This document shows positions 1 through 9,495 of a stretch of DNA of 64,000 nt, piece after piece. Below the pieces are notes generated by a model. It was given only the letters and a program-made list of their open reading frames with translations. It ran no database searches and was not told the origin of the DNA. The stretch is taken from contig JAIVFI010000035.1 of NCBI GenBank assembly GCA_025558095.1, positions 310,001 to 374,000 on the forward strand, given 5' to 3'. A program made the translations under genes and the position numbers. How positions within the stretch are numbered: the first letter of the stretch is position 1; the number at the start of each line of letters is the position of its first letter. Source of the stretch: Hyaloraphidium curvatum (lineage: Eukaryota > Monoblepharomycota > Hyaloraphidiomycetes > Hyaloraphidiales > Hyaloraphidiaceae).

Positions 1-151
1 GAGCGCCGTGCCGGCGTGCGAGATCGCCTCCATCGCGTACTCGACCTGGTACAGCCGGCCTGCGCGCGCGTGAGCCGCGTCGGCCGCGGGCTGCGCGGCA
101 CCCACCTTCCGGCGAGAAGATCGTCGTCCGCGAGTCGTACCGACGCGCCAT
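1..151 (-). CDS. PSMA4: 20S proteasome alpha subunit, PSMA4/PRE9-like, N-terminus (partial)
   Basis: This is the N-terminal part of a 20S proteasome alpha-ring subunit; the rest runs off the left edge. Exon 1 (151..106) encodes MARRYDSRTTIFSPEG and exon 2 (59..1) continues RLYQVEYAMEAISHAGTAL. This is the alpha-subunit N-terminal signature (YDxRxTIFSPEGRLYQVEYA), and the AISHAGT continuation is closest to the alpha-3/PSMA4 type. The intron 60..105 (46 nt) has a GTGGGT donor and a GCAG acceptor and splits a glycine codon. The subunit would sit in the outer ring of the core particle and help gate it. The gene is divergent from GMP reductase, with 127 bp between start codons (152..278) that must hold both promoters. 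The assignment to PSMA4 rather than another alpha subunit rests on few residues. Confidence 0.85.
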   Translation of the reverse strand, partial: MARRYDSRTTIFSPEGGCRAARGRRGSRARRPAVPGRVRDGGDLARRHGA

Positions 152-278
152 GGCTGCGGCGGGACGCGGGACGGGAGGTCTCGAAGGGTGACCGCGTCTC
201 GCAAGCGGATGATGGGGCGGAGCCGTCGCGGACAAAACACCGTTCCCCGAGTTCGCGAGCAGGTCGTTTTGGGCCACG

Positions 279-1731
279 ATGCGTATCGAAACCGAAGTAA
301 AGGTGAGAACGAACTCGTCCGACCCCGCCCCGACGGCGCCGGGCGGCCGGGGAGGCTCCGCGGTGACTCCGTTGTCCCGGGTCTCTAATGTCCCCACTTC
401 GCCTTCGGCCAGCTCGACTTCAAGGATGTACTCATCCGGCCGAAGCGCTCGACATTAAAGAGCCGGGCAGAGGTGTCGCTGCAGCGGGAGTACCGTTTCA
501 GGAACTCGGGGCTCAACTGGGAAGGCGTGGGTGGCATCCCCCCGGCCGCTCTCGGTCCCGCTGACGGGGCCGACGCCGCAGATCCCGGTCATTGCCGCCA
601 ACATGGACACCACCGGCACGCTGGCGATGGCCGAGGTCCTGGCCCAGCACGACCTCCTGACCGCCATCGCCAAGCAGTACGAGGAGGACGACTTTGCCAA
701 GCTCAAGCCCGAGGTCGCCAAGCACGTGGCTATCAGCTCCGGGACCAGCGACTACGACTTTGAGCGCATGTCGCGCTGCGTCAGGGCCAACCCCGACGTG
801 CCCTTCCTGTGCCTGGACGTCGCCAACGGCTACTCGGAGCACTTTGTCGACTACGTCCGCAAGGTCAGGGAGACCTTCGAGGACAAGACCATCATCGCGG
901 GCAACGTCGTGACGGGCGAGATGTGCGAGGAGCTGCTGCTCAGCGGCGCGGACATTGTGAAGGTCGGGATCGGGCCGGGATCGGTTTGCACGACCAGGAT
1001 GAAGACCGGTGTCGGTTACCCGCAATTGTCCGCTGTCATCGAGTGCGCCGATGCCGCGCACGGGCTCAAGGGCCACATCATCTCGGACGGCGGCTGCACC
1101 GTTCCCGTGAGCTCAAATCCTCGGCAGGTAGCTTCGCCGGCCTCACACCTCACACCTTCCAGGGCGACGTCGCCAAGGCCTTTGGCGCCGGCGCGGACTT
1201 TGTCATGCTGGGCGGCATGCTGGCCGGCCACGACGAGAGCGGCGGCGAGCTCGTGGAAAAGGACGGCAAGCAGTACAAGCTCTTTTACGGGATGTCGAGC
1301 GAGACCGCCATGAACAAGTACGCGGGCGGCGTCGCTCAGTACCGCGCGGCCGAGGGTAAGACAGTCACGGTACCGTACCGCGGGCCCGTCGAGCGGACGG
1401 TGCAGGACATCTTGGGCGGCGTGAGGTCGGCGTGCACGTACGTCGGCGCGGCCAGCCTGAAGGAGCTCAGCAAGCGGACGACCTTCATCCGGGTCTCGCA
1501 GCAGGTTTGTCGCATCTTCCCATTGCTTGGACCTGTAGCTCACCTTGCCCCGTTCAGCTCAACCAGGTGTTCAGCGGCAGCGAGATCGCCCCCCCCGCCG
1601 CCCCGGACCGGCGGCCTTCGCAGATCAACGGCACCTCGCCCGGCCGCGATGCCAACCTGACGCACGACGACTCCTTGGGCCCGCCGCGGCACCAGAACGC
1701 CAACGGAAGGGCGAGCCCCCACCTGCCGTGA
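279..1731 (+). CDS. GMPR: GMP reductase (GuaC/GMPR), five exons
   Basis: NADPH-dependent GMP reductase converts GMP to IMP and ammonia in purine salvage. Exons are 279..302, 413..526, 582..1106, 1163..1504 and 1558..1731, giving 392 residues. The first exon encodes only eight residues (MRIETEVK) and joins in frame to [18 protein letters not shown], the family N-terminus. Other landmarks are [13 protein letters not shown], the catalytic loop [11 protein letters not shown] with its cysteine, the phosphate-binding stretch SDGGC, then [19 protein letters not shown] and the C-terminal [16 protein letters not shown]. Introns are 110, 55, 56 and 53 nt. The protein is about 45 residues longer than the human enzyme, because the last exon adds a proline- and arginine-rich tail without family similarity. 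The IMPDH alternative is unlikely: no CBS pair is present and the length fits GMPR. Confidence 0.93.
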
Positions 1732-1871
1732 TCGAAAAAGAACCGTGTCGCTGGCGACCTGTATCATAGACAAACGAAAAAGGACGCGTGCAGTGTGTAT
1801 TCTCTGCTTTCTGCAAATGCCATCGGATTTCATCCAGCAACTGCCACATCAACCCTCTACTTCAAATGCAT

Positions 1872-3770
1872 TCAGCCAAACAGCTTGAAAGCAGGGTCGG
1901 CGGGCACAGCGGCCTTTGGCGCGACCGCCACCGTGGCCTGCTGGTGCTTGGCCAGACCCCCGAAGAGGTTGGCAAACAGCTCGTTCTTGAGCCCGTCCTC
2001 CATGTCCGCCACCTCCCGCGGCGCCATGAAGTTGCGCAGCTTGTCCATCACGTGGTACCGGATCTTGCGGCCCTTGCTGGCCCGCGTGTCAACCTGTTTC
2101 TTTGTCGCCTTCTTCTTCCGGTCCTGGAGCTGCTTCAGCAGCAGGTGGTTCGAGGCCATCTGCATCGGGTCCATCGACGAGCTCGAGCCGCGCGAGTCGA
2201 TGAGCTCCTTCAGCAGGAGCGAGTAGAAGTCCGTGTCGTCAAAGATCTCTGTGTCCAGGTTGGCCAGGTGGGCATCCACCGCCGCCTTCTCCTCCGAGAC
2301 GGCGGCGTTCCGTTCCTTGGCATCCGGACGGCCCAGACTCCGCCCGTCCCCGGACCGCCAGAGCCGCGTCCGCTTGCGCAGCCTCTCCTTGTCGGCAAGG
2401 ATGTTGCGCACCTGGGCGCTGGCCGCCTGGTTCACGGCTTTGAACTTGGTGGCGACCGACTGGGCGCCACCGTGAGCCTTGGCCCACCACTTGTCCAGCG
2501 TCTGGTCGCGGTAACTTTCGAACAGCCGCTCCAACTCGTCCAGATCGTTCCACCTATCCTCGAGCGACTGGTTGGGATGGCTCTTCCGCTTCCTGTTGCT
2601 GGGAAGCTGGTCCGCCGGGAATCCGGGCGATTGCTCCAGGAGATGGAAGCGCAGGTTCATGAGGTCCGTAATGACGTGGGACAATTCGGAACGCATCTCG
2701 TGGAGATCATCTTGCGGGGTCGGGTGCGGCTCCGAAGAGGTTGCGGAAACGAAGCTGCTCAGCAGGTCGTGCGGGGGCAGCTGGTTGGCGCTGGTAAGTG
2801 CTGGCTGCAGCTTGATTCGAAGGTCAAGCAGCGATTCGAAGATGGCCTGAAGAACAGCGACACGTTAGAGAGACGAGAAAGTGCCCACGACGACGGAACG
2901 TACCAGCTGGGCCTTGACGTTCTGGCCCTTCTCAACATCGGCACGTGCACTGGCCGAGAGCCGCTTCATCAGCTCCTTCTCTTCTTCCTCCAGACGCCTG
3001 AGTTCAGAGTTCACATCGCCGCCTGCCGCCTTCGAAGACCGTTGTCCCTTCCTGCCGCGATGGTCCGCAGCCGTATCGGATTCATCCTCCGACTCGAGGT
3101 CTTCGCTATCAGATTCGTCGCGAGCTTCGCCTTTTGGCTTCCTCGAAGAGCCGTTGACAAGCTTCCTGGCGAGATCCCTCAGATCGATGCCCCCGTCTTC
3201 CTCGGAATCACTGGCAGCGGGACCTTCCTCCGCCTCGAAGTACTCCGTCTCCGTCCGAGAAAGAGGAGCGGACTCCCTACGCGCAACGGGTTCGTCGTCG
3301 TGATCCGGTCCGCTTTCCCCTGAGGAGCTTTCCTCGCCGGCGCTCGCTTCCGAGCCCTCCTGACCCGACCACTCCTCGGGCTCCTGTTCCGAATCCTCCT
3401 CTCCGTCACTTTCGCTCCCAGAGCCCTCCATGAGAGACTTGCGGTCCACGCGGCGGCCGACGTAGCGCTCATCTCCCAAATCCAGTTCGAGGTTCTTCCG
3501 TATCGCTCCCTCGCCCACCGAGACGTATCCTTTGCGGATCGCAGCTTCTTCGTCCATGCTATCCCGGTCAGAGTCGCTGCCAGGCGCGTCGCCACCGTTC
3601 ACGGCGTCGCCCGCCTCGTCGAGCATCGTAAAGACGCTCTTCCCCTTCCCCTTGGCGAGGAGGCCGTTGTCCAGGGCGGAGCCCGCCTCGGGGTCAAACT
3701 CTGTGCTTCGTACATCGCTCGTGATCTGCTTCAGGAAGCTGGCGAGGCTGCCTTTGGCCTTCGAGGTCAT
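1872..3770 (-). CDS. BFR2: BFR2/AATF (Che-1)-like 40S ribosome biogenesis factor
   Basis: Two exons, 3770..2904 and 2846..1872, with a 57-nt GTACGT intron, encode 613 residues. The N-terminal half is very acidic and serine-rich, with long Glu/Asp/Ser tracts. This is followed by a coiled stretch, an AATF leucine-zipper-like domain (RWNDLDELERLFESYRDQTLDKWW) and the C-terminal TRAUB domain with KQVDTRASKGRKIRYHV and KLRNFMAP. That order is diagnostic of the AATF/Bfr2 family. These are nucleolar proteins of the small-subunit processome needed for early 18S rRNA maturation. The protein ends in a short hydrophobic stretch before the stop. The gene lies tail-to-tail with GMP reductase, with 140 bp between stop codons. 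Confidence 0.9.
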
Positions 3771-4034
3771 GTTTTGGTTGTTTGCTCGCGGCGTCTATGC
3801 ATGATCGGATTTGCTGCTGCGCGGCCGCACCTCGTCGGGGGACGTCTCTAGCCATCCCGCGCGGAGCTTCCTCAAGCAGTAGATTGGAACGACGTCGTTC
3901 ATCGTGTTCTTTAGGAGGAGTTACTGGGAACCGCTGGTCGGCCGCGTCGGCCACGAACCTGGGGACCTCGAGCCGACTGTTACACAACCGACTTCTAGGG
4001 CTGGAGAACGGACACGCGGGACCGGCTACCTAAA

Positions 4035-5971
4035 ATGGCGGCGACGGAGAATGTGGAGAAGAAGAGTCTGATTCCTCCGGCTCTGTTGCGGTTCTATCCC
4101 GTGGGTGGCGGCCTCGTTCACGCACGACGCTCGGCTTACCTTACCTTACGGCTCCCCTTTGCCTCTCCCTCGATCGGGCGACCTCGTTCATGCACGGTGC
4201 TCGGCTTATCGTTCGGCTCCCCATTCCCTCTCCCTCGATTGGTCAGTATGCCGAGGACCAGGCCATTCGCATCGTTGCGATGAAGGGACGGCTGCGCGCA
4301 TGGAACGTCTGCGTAACGGAAGTCGCCAAAGCCTTTGAGCAGCTCGCGATGCTCGAGAAGGAAATAGGAATGGTCTACACCAACCTGGCGACGGTGCTCG
4401 TGCCTGACGAGAAGGAGATTGCGGGGAGCAGCGCCCTTGCGAGGGCTCGGGACGCGGCCTCGCGCATCGCAACCGAGTACGGCGAATTCCAGTCGGCCAT
4501 CGCGAACTCGGCTAGGCAGCTCGCATCGTTGAGGGACGCGCAGATATCGATGTCAAAGTCGTGGGCCTCGACCTGCGATCGGGCATTTCTCGCTGTTGAG
4601 AAGAGTCGGATAGCCACTGCGAATGCTGTTTTCGTGTTCGAGCGGGCTAAGGACAGGCTTCCCACCGGAATGGACCAGTGGCTCGTGGACCAGGTGCTCC
4701 GTAACGCGATAACCAAAGGCGTTGCCGCCGAGAACCAGTACCAAGGGGAAATGGCGGAGCTCGGCCAACGGATGGTGGACACCGAGGCGAAGCTCGTGGG
4801 GGACCTGCAAAAGGTGTTCAACGAGCATCACGCCTGGATGAAGACGCATTCTAGCAACGTCCTGCTCCACTACGGGACGCTGGGATCCTTCCTTGGCACC
4901 TTGACCCCCTTGGCTGCGTTCGAGGTGTTCAACAAGCGCCACGATGTTGCGAATTCTCCCGCTTGGAACACGGCGAGGACGATTCCCGACTTTCCCTTCA
5001 CGATACCCACCTCCAAGGTGATCAAGGAGGGGTTCGTGGGCCGGCCGGGCGGATTCTGGGGCAAGGGAAAGGATTCGTGGGCCGTGATTTCGGACAAGGG
5101 TTTCTTCCACGTCTTTGATCACGCGCGACCAAACTTGGTAACGCGCGCGATTGGATGGGCTGAGACGAAGAAGTTTGAGACGATGGACAAGCCCGACGCG
5201 GTCATCTCGATCAAACTCCGGAGACCGAAAGTCGACATCGGAATTCCGATGCCTGCGGAGCTTCTTGCAGCATCCGGCAACGCGACAGCAGCATTGGACA
5301 AGCAGCTTAAGCAGCAAGGGGAGGATCACGCTTTCGAAATCACGGTCCGAGGAGGCAGCGACTCTGAAGAGGCGACTGGCCCAGAAACCAAGTACACATT
5401 CAAAGCGGAAACCGAGGAGCAAATGGTGGACTGGATGGTTGCTATCAAGAAGGTCCTAGACCAGAGTGCCCGGCCGAGGCTCTTTGATTCCAGCTCGCCG
5501 TCGTCGTTAATGGTTCCTGGCAGTGGTGCTGCGAGCGCAGCGGGGACTGCTTCCACCAGCGCTGTTTCCAGTGCCAACGGGTCGCCTCGATCCGCCGGAT
5601 CTGCAAATCGGATCCCGGCGGAGAGCCTGCCGGGGTCGCCCAACGGAAAGGTGGACATCGACGAGGTTTTCGGGTCGATCGCGGGCCCCACGCGCAGCAA
5701 CATGGACAGCCCCACATCGAGTGCCAACCCCTGGCAGACCAAGCCGCCGAATCTCTTTGAAGATGAACTCACGGACGACTTTTTCGGGGACTCGCCGTCC
5801 TTTGGCGGAGGCGCAACTTCGAACTTTGAGGAGGTCGTGCCCCGATCGCCGCTTCTGGTCGGTTCCACTACAGCGGCGCCAAGCGCCGCAGCTGTTGCTG
5901 GGATCAACCAGGCTGCTTCGGACCTCTGGCAGGCGGACTTTGCATCGTTCCCGTCTCCGCCGGCGCGCTGA
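4035..5971 (+). CDS. BAR-like plus PH domain protein (Slm1/ACAP-type architecture)
   Basis: Exons 4035..4100 and 4247..5971 give 596 residues. Residues about 20-240 are helical and heptad-rich, without low complexity, as in a BAR/F-BAR dimer. About residues 290-440 form a pleckstrin homology domain: it begins with EGFVGRPGGFWGKGKDSWAV and ends with the C-terminal helix tryptophan in EEQMVDWMVAIKKVL. The rest is Ser/Pro/Ala-rich and ends in acidic patches with F and W residues (LFEDELTDDFFGD, SDLWQADF). Those patches resemble short endocytic adaptor-binding motifs, which is inference. Known proteins with this order (yeast Slm1/2, animal ACAP without the Ar1GAP part) bind phosphoinositides at curved plasma membrane. 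No ArfGAP zinc finger is seen. The start is chosen because exon 1 joins in phase 0 and starts a frame free of stops. Confidence 0.72.
4112..4246 (+). repeat. Imperfect ~68-bp tandem duplication inside an intron
   Basis: The 146-nt intron of the BAR-PH gene contains two head-to-tail copies, beginning at 4112 and 4182 with CCTCGTTCA. Each runs through CTCGGCTTA to CTCTCCCTCGAT. The second copy supplies the functional polypyrimidine tract and acceptor (TTGGTCAG, ending at 4246). This duplication explains why the intron is more than twice the local norm. Confidence 0.8.
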
Positions 5972-6159
5972 GTAGAGTGTGAGGTGTTTTTCGTGGATCC
6001 TGTACATTGGGTGTCGAAACTGAGACCTCAAATGATCTTCAAATGAGTTCTTGAGGGAATCGTGTCAAAGACGAAGTTACTCTTCGGGTCCTTTGGATCG
6101 GGAGTGGGATTGGGGCCGATGCGAGCGCTCTGACCCGCAATGGCGCTAAAGAGAGGCTG

Positions 6160-6561
6160 CTAGTACTTGCTGAGCAGCTCGACGACCTTTTTGTACTGAT
6201 TCGAGATGTTGATTTTCTGCTCGGCCAGGTGCCGGGGGCTCACGCCGGCCGGGGTGGTGACCGCAGGCGAGGCCCCAGCCTGCAGCAGGAGTTCGACCAC
6301 GTCGTAGTGTCCGTTGCCCGCGGCAAGATGCAATGCCGTCAGGTGCTCATGGTTCGGGGTCGACAGCAACCGCGAGGCCGCCGGAGAACGGAGGATCGCC
6401 GCCGCGAGAGAGACGTCGCCCAACTGAGCCGCAGTGTGGAGGGCAGTAGGCGGAGACTGCTTGCAGGGAGGCGGCGGCGCGGTGGCGGCAATGGTCGCGA
6501 GCGCGCGCTTTGCGGGGGAAGCGGTGCGGAGAAGAAGGGCCATGTTTGGACTGGGCGACAC
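6160..6561 (-). CDS. Small ankyrin-repeat protein
   Basis: Single exon of 133 residues. After a Ser/Ala/Arg-rich N-terminus (MSPSPNMALLLRTASPAKR) that could be a mitochondrial presequence or just disordered, two to three ankyrin repeats follow. They are marked by TALHTAAQLGDVSLAAAIL, LTALHLAAGNGHYDVVELLL and GVSPRHLAEQ. The last helix (KKVVELLSKY) caps the fold. Such proteins mediate protein-protein contacts, and no catalytic function can be inferred. It is convergent with the BAR-PH gene, with 188 bp between stops. A second in-frame ATG (MALLLR) is seven codons in and is an equally possible start. Confidence 0.8.
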   Translation of the reverse strand: MSPSPNMALLLRTASPAKRALATIAATAPPPPCKQSPPTALHTAAQLGDVSLAAAILRSPAASRLLSTPNHEHLTALHLAAGNGHYDVVELLLQAGASPAVTTPAGVSPRHLAEQKINISNQYKKVVELLSKY

Positions 6562-7129
6562 CGCGGGAGTCAGTCGAGCGGAGCCGTCCGCTGAGCGCAG
6601 ACGCTACCGACGTGAAGCAGAAGCACGATGAGGTGAGCGCAGCGGGCAGAACTGGGGCCAGAGCGTGGTGTCGGCACGGCGGAGCAGTCAGCTTTTGGGG
6701 ACCCTCCTTGTCGAGCTCCAAAAAGGAAGGAACTTCGCCTCCCAACAGGCACAGCAAGTGCCAGGCAAATCAGCAGCCCGCTCCACATGGCCACTACTGC
6801 TTGTTTGGCACCCACTTTGACCTAGTCAGCGACCGGATGGGAGCTTGGACGCCTTTGGCTCGGAAAAACTACGAGCCGGACCGTCCCCGCGCAAGAAGAG
6901 TCCAACGACTGCCATCCGAGCGCCGAATGAGCCCGCAAGTTAGCCGGCGCATGCCACGCATTCTCCGGCGATATAAGAGCATCCATCGTCCGTCTTTCGT
7001 GCAGCCAATTCGTCCCAATCCGGATTCCCGCGGGCTGGGCCCCGCCCACAGGCCGATCACCCCGGAATCCCAAGCCAACATCGGGCGAAGGGCCACCTGC
7101 CCGGCAGGCGGATGACGCGGAGCTGCACG
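6562..7129. other. Intergenic region, divergent promoters
   Basis: No credible coding sequence is seen here on either strand. The region separates the start of the ankyrin gene (leftward) from the start of the secreted DPBB gene (rightward). The only element I can point to is a TATA-like sequence at 6971-6979, listed separately. Confidence 0.6.
6971..6979 (+). promoter_or_regulatory. TATA-like element upstream of the DPBB gene
   Basis: ATATAAGAG stands out in an otherwise GC-rich spacer, about 150 bp upstream of the ATG at 7130. It is the right orientation and spacing for a core promoter of the secreted DPBB protein gene. This is recognition by sequence only. Confidence 0.4.
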
Positions 7130-7930
7130 ATGCGACTGGGATCTGCCTCCGACCGGCCCTCGGTTGGCCGAATGTGGCTGCTGGCGTTGCTGGCGGTCCT
7201 CTGGGGGACGGGCGCCGCGGCCGCCCCGGCGCCCGTCCTCGATACCCGCGGGGAGGCGCTCTCCGGTGCTCGGAACGATGCGGATCATCTCTCCAAACGG
7301 TCCTCGTCCCTTGATGGCCTCGGCATCGTGAGTATGTTCGAGGGGCGGCGGGACGGCAGCTGCCGACGCCGAGCATACAGCCGCTCCTGCCGGCGAGGCC
7401 ACACCTCATAGAATCTGCTAAACTGTCCCTCCTGGACCTCCAGCTCTACAATACCAAGGACCGGGAGGGATTCTGCCGGAATGGCGTCGTCCACAACCAT
7501 CAGCAAGTCTGCGCGCTGTCCCGCGAAGCATTCCTCTTTGTCAACGCTGAGGAGACGTCCGAGGACCTTTCGGCTTGTGGAAAGCGCGTCTGCATCGTCC
7601 ACGGGGAATCCGTTGTGGACTGCGTGGTCTCTGACGCGTGGGTTATCGTCGGCTGCAAGTACGGGTTCGAAGCGCTCATCGGGCCCTTCGGTATCCTCCA
7701 GATGCGACGGCTGTCGACCTACAGACATCAAGATCACCCCCGCCGTCTTCTCTCTCCTCGCGCCTGCGCACGCAGACCTCGCACTTTCGAGCATCCCCGT
7801 CTCCTGGCACTTTTGCGGTCCCGACGACGTATTGAGGACCGCACCGCCGGCTGACCCCGCATTTGGTGCCGACGCAACTCCCATGCCGATGCCAGCGGTT
7901 GATCTCGGCGCATTGGGCAGTGATGCGTGA
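7130..7930 (+). CDS. Secreted RlpA/expansin-like double-psi beta-barrel protein
   Basis: Exons 7130..7327, 7381..7690 and 7725..7930 give about 237 residues. A signal peptide is clear: arginine-containing start, then MWLLALLAVLWGTGAAAAPA. The mature part has the DPBB/barwin pattern of fungal cell-wall proteins. ACGKRVCIVHGESVVDCVV is followed by GCKYGF, then DIKITPAVFSLLA and PVSWHFCG, corresponding to the strand with GK, the D-C turn and the hydrophobic end of the barrel. Such proteins loosen or bind wall polysaccharide without hydrolysis. The first intron (53 nt, GTGAGT) is well supported. The second is only 34 nt but restores the frame exactly at the conserved Asp-Ile, so the join is plausible but should be confirmed by RNA. 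The catalytic-type Asp of true expansins is not clearly present. Confidence 0.7.
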
Positions 7931-8165
7931 AGAAGTCTGAAAAACCCTGCCCTTGGAGAGGACTGATCTGGTCTGAGCGAGCCGGGGCGTAGTGGTATCT
8001 GCTGTACATACTGTATACCTCCTGTTGTAATTGCAGTTTCGTTGTCGCTAGGCTTGACTCGCCGTGCCATACCAGGGGTTTGGGTTGCGGTCTCCATCGT
8101 CGAATCCACGTTGCTCCGTTCTCGTTCTCTCCACCGTCGCGGCTTTCGGGCTTCCCTGTGAAGTC

Positions 8166-8876
8166 ATGAGCGCTCTACGTGTGTTGCCCCGGAACTGCCT
8201 CCGGAACCCATGGACTGCCGTCGGCTGCGTCTCGTCGGCGACTGCGCGAAGGCTCCCGCCAAGAATCGTGCCCAAGATTGTTCCGCGGGGTAATCCGCAT
8301 CGCGGGTACTCGACCACGCCTTCGGACGCCGTCGAGATCGTGATTTGCGATCCGCGAGTGCTGTTCCCGCCTCATGGAGACCCTACGGATCCCGCAGTCG
8401 AAGACTCGGTCATTGGCCCCATAAAGGTTCCACGAGACGTCGTGTTAGGTCCTCCCGCTGAGGAATTGGACTCGTATCAGCCGATGAACTCTTTCTACTT
8501 CGGCGAGAGATCCGAGGAGGCAGGTTCGGCCTTTCGACGGACACTGCCTTAGCTAATCCTATTCCATCAGTTGTTCGAGTACGCTTTCCTCGGAAATCAC
8601 AACACGGCCACGGATTACACGTGCATCGCGGTCAAGGACCATCTGGCGGAGCTGAGGGAGTCGGGGCTGGACTGGGACGCTTTCCGCGAGGCCTGGAAGA
8701 GCGAGCGCGACACTGCCGGAGGACAGTACAGATTCTCCCGGTTTGCCAAGAGCCTTCCATTCCTCGGCAACCTCGAAAGCAGCTATGGGCTTGAGGGTGC
8801 CTCGGTCCACGTCCTCAGGCGGGGCGGGGAAGTCAGGGGCCTTCTCATAACCAGCATCCCCGGAGACGCCGACTGA
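8166..8876 (+). CDS. Uncharacterised protein with mitochondrial-type presequence
   Basis: I do not recognise this family. Two open segments in the same frame look like one gene. The first, 8166 to about 8523, begins MSALRVLPRNCLRNPW and is arginine-rich without acids up to RGYSTTPSDA, a good matrix-targeting presequence with an R-2 type cleavage site. It continues with VEIVICDPRVLFPP. The second, about 8571 to 8876, contains FEYAFLGNHNTATDYTCIAV and a charged helical part, and ends TSIPGDAD. An in-frame TAG at 8550 lies between them. AG at 8569-8570 is a good acceptor (CCATCAG), but the donor is unresolved: GTTCGG at 8524 would shift the frame, while GTGTTA at 8442 keeps it but removes about 27 conserved-looking codons. 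Possibly two genes. Confidence 0.45.
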
Positions 8877-9495
8877 TGATGGCCAGGCTCTATGCCGTTC
8901 GCAGATGGACATCTATGTTCTTGAGCATCAATTGGTTACACTGATGGAGAAACCCCCCCCCTCCCTCCCCCCTCCGTCCGGACCACTTCATTCGGTTAGA
9001 TCTTTCGTCAAATGGGATGATGGAAGAGCGAAGCGCCTCGAGCAAGCCTCGAGGCACGTTCTCGGTCTTTGCCGGCCCTCCGAGGGCCGAGCCCGAAGGA
9101 GAAAACGGGCAAACCCCCTCAGATATCTCGCACGCTATCCGCCATCCGACGCGGACTTCGTAGGCCATCCCGCCAACGAGGCAAAGGCCGACACCACGCC
9201 GCAGGCCACAGACTACGGCGCCGGTCGGGCCCTACCCCGTTGTTTGGTGTACGGGTGCGCCTTGCAAGTCGTTGCCGCACGGTCGTTCGGTGCCTCCTTC
9301 ATCAGCGAGGGTATAGTTATTTTAAGTTGTTGTAGTCATAAGGTTAATCTGCGCGGCGGAGGCGTCAGCTCTCGCCCAGGGCGCCGTGCAGACGGGAAGG
9401 CGAAACAGACCTTAAGACGTGAAGTTTGTTTGTTGTCGGCCGCACGGCTCTTGTACGGGGTAAGGGACTGCGCATCCTGGAGCTTCTTCAGGTGG
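8877..9495. other. Non-coding spacer with C-tract and two perfect hairpins
   Basis: No gene is recognised. A pyrimidine run sits at 8952-8978. Two hairpins follow close together: 9035-9042 pairs with 9048-9055 (8-bp stem, 5-nt loop), and 9073-9079 pairs with 9083-9089 (7-bp stem, 3-nt loop). They may mark the 3' end of the upstream transcript or a structured RNA. The downstream part would contain the promoter of the N2227 methyltransferase. Confidence 0.5.

Noticed and set aside
1788-3323. Rightward open reading of 511 codons opposite BFR2
   Set aside because: Complement of a proven AATF-family frame; composition is antisense-like.
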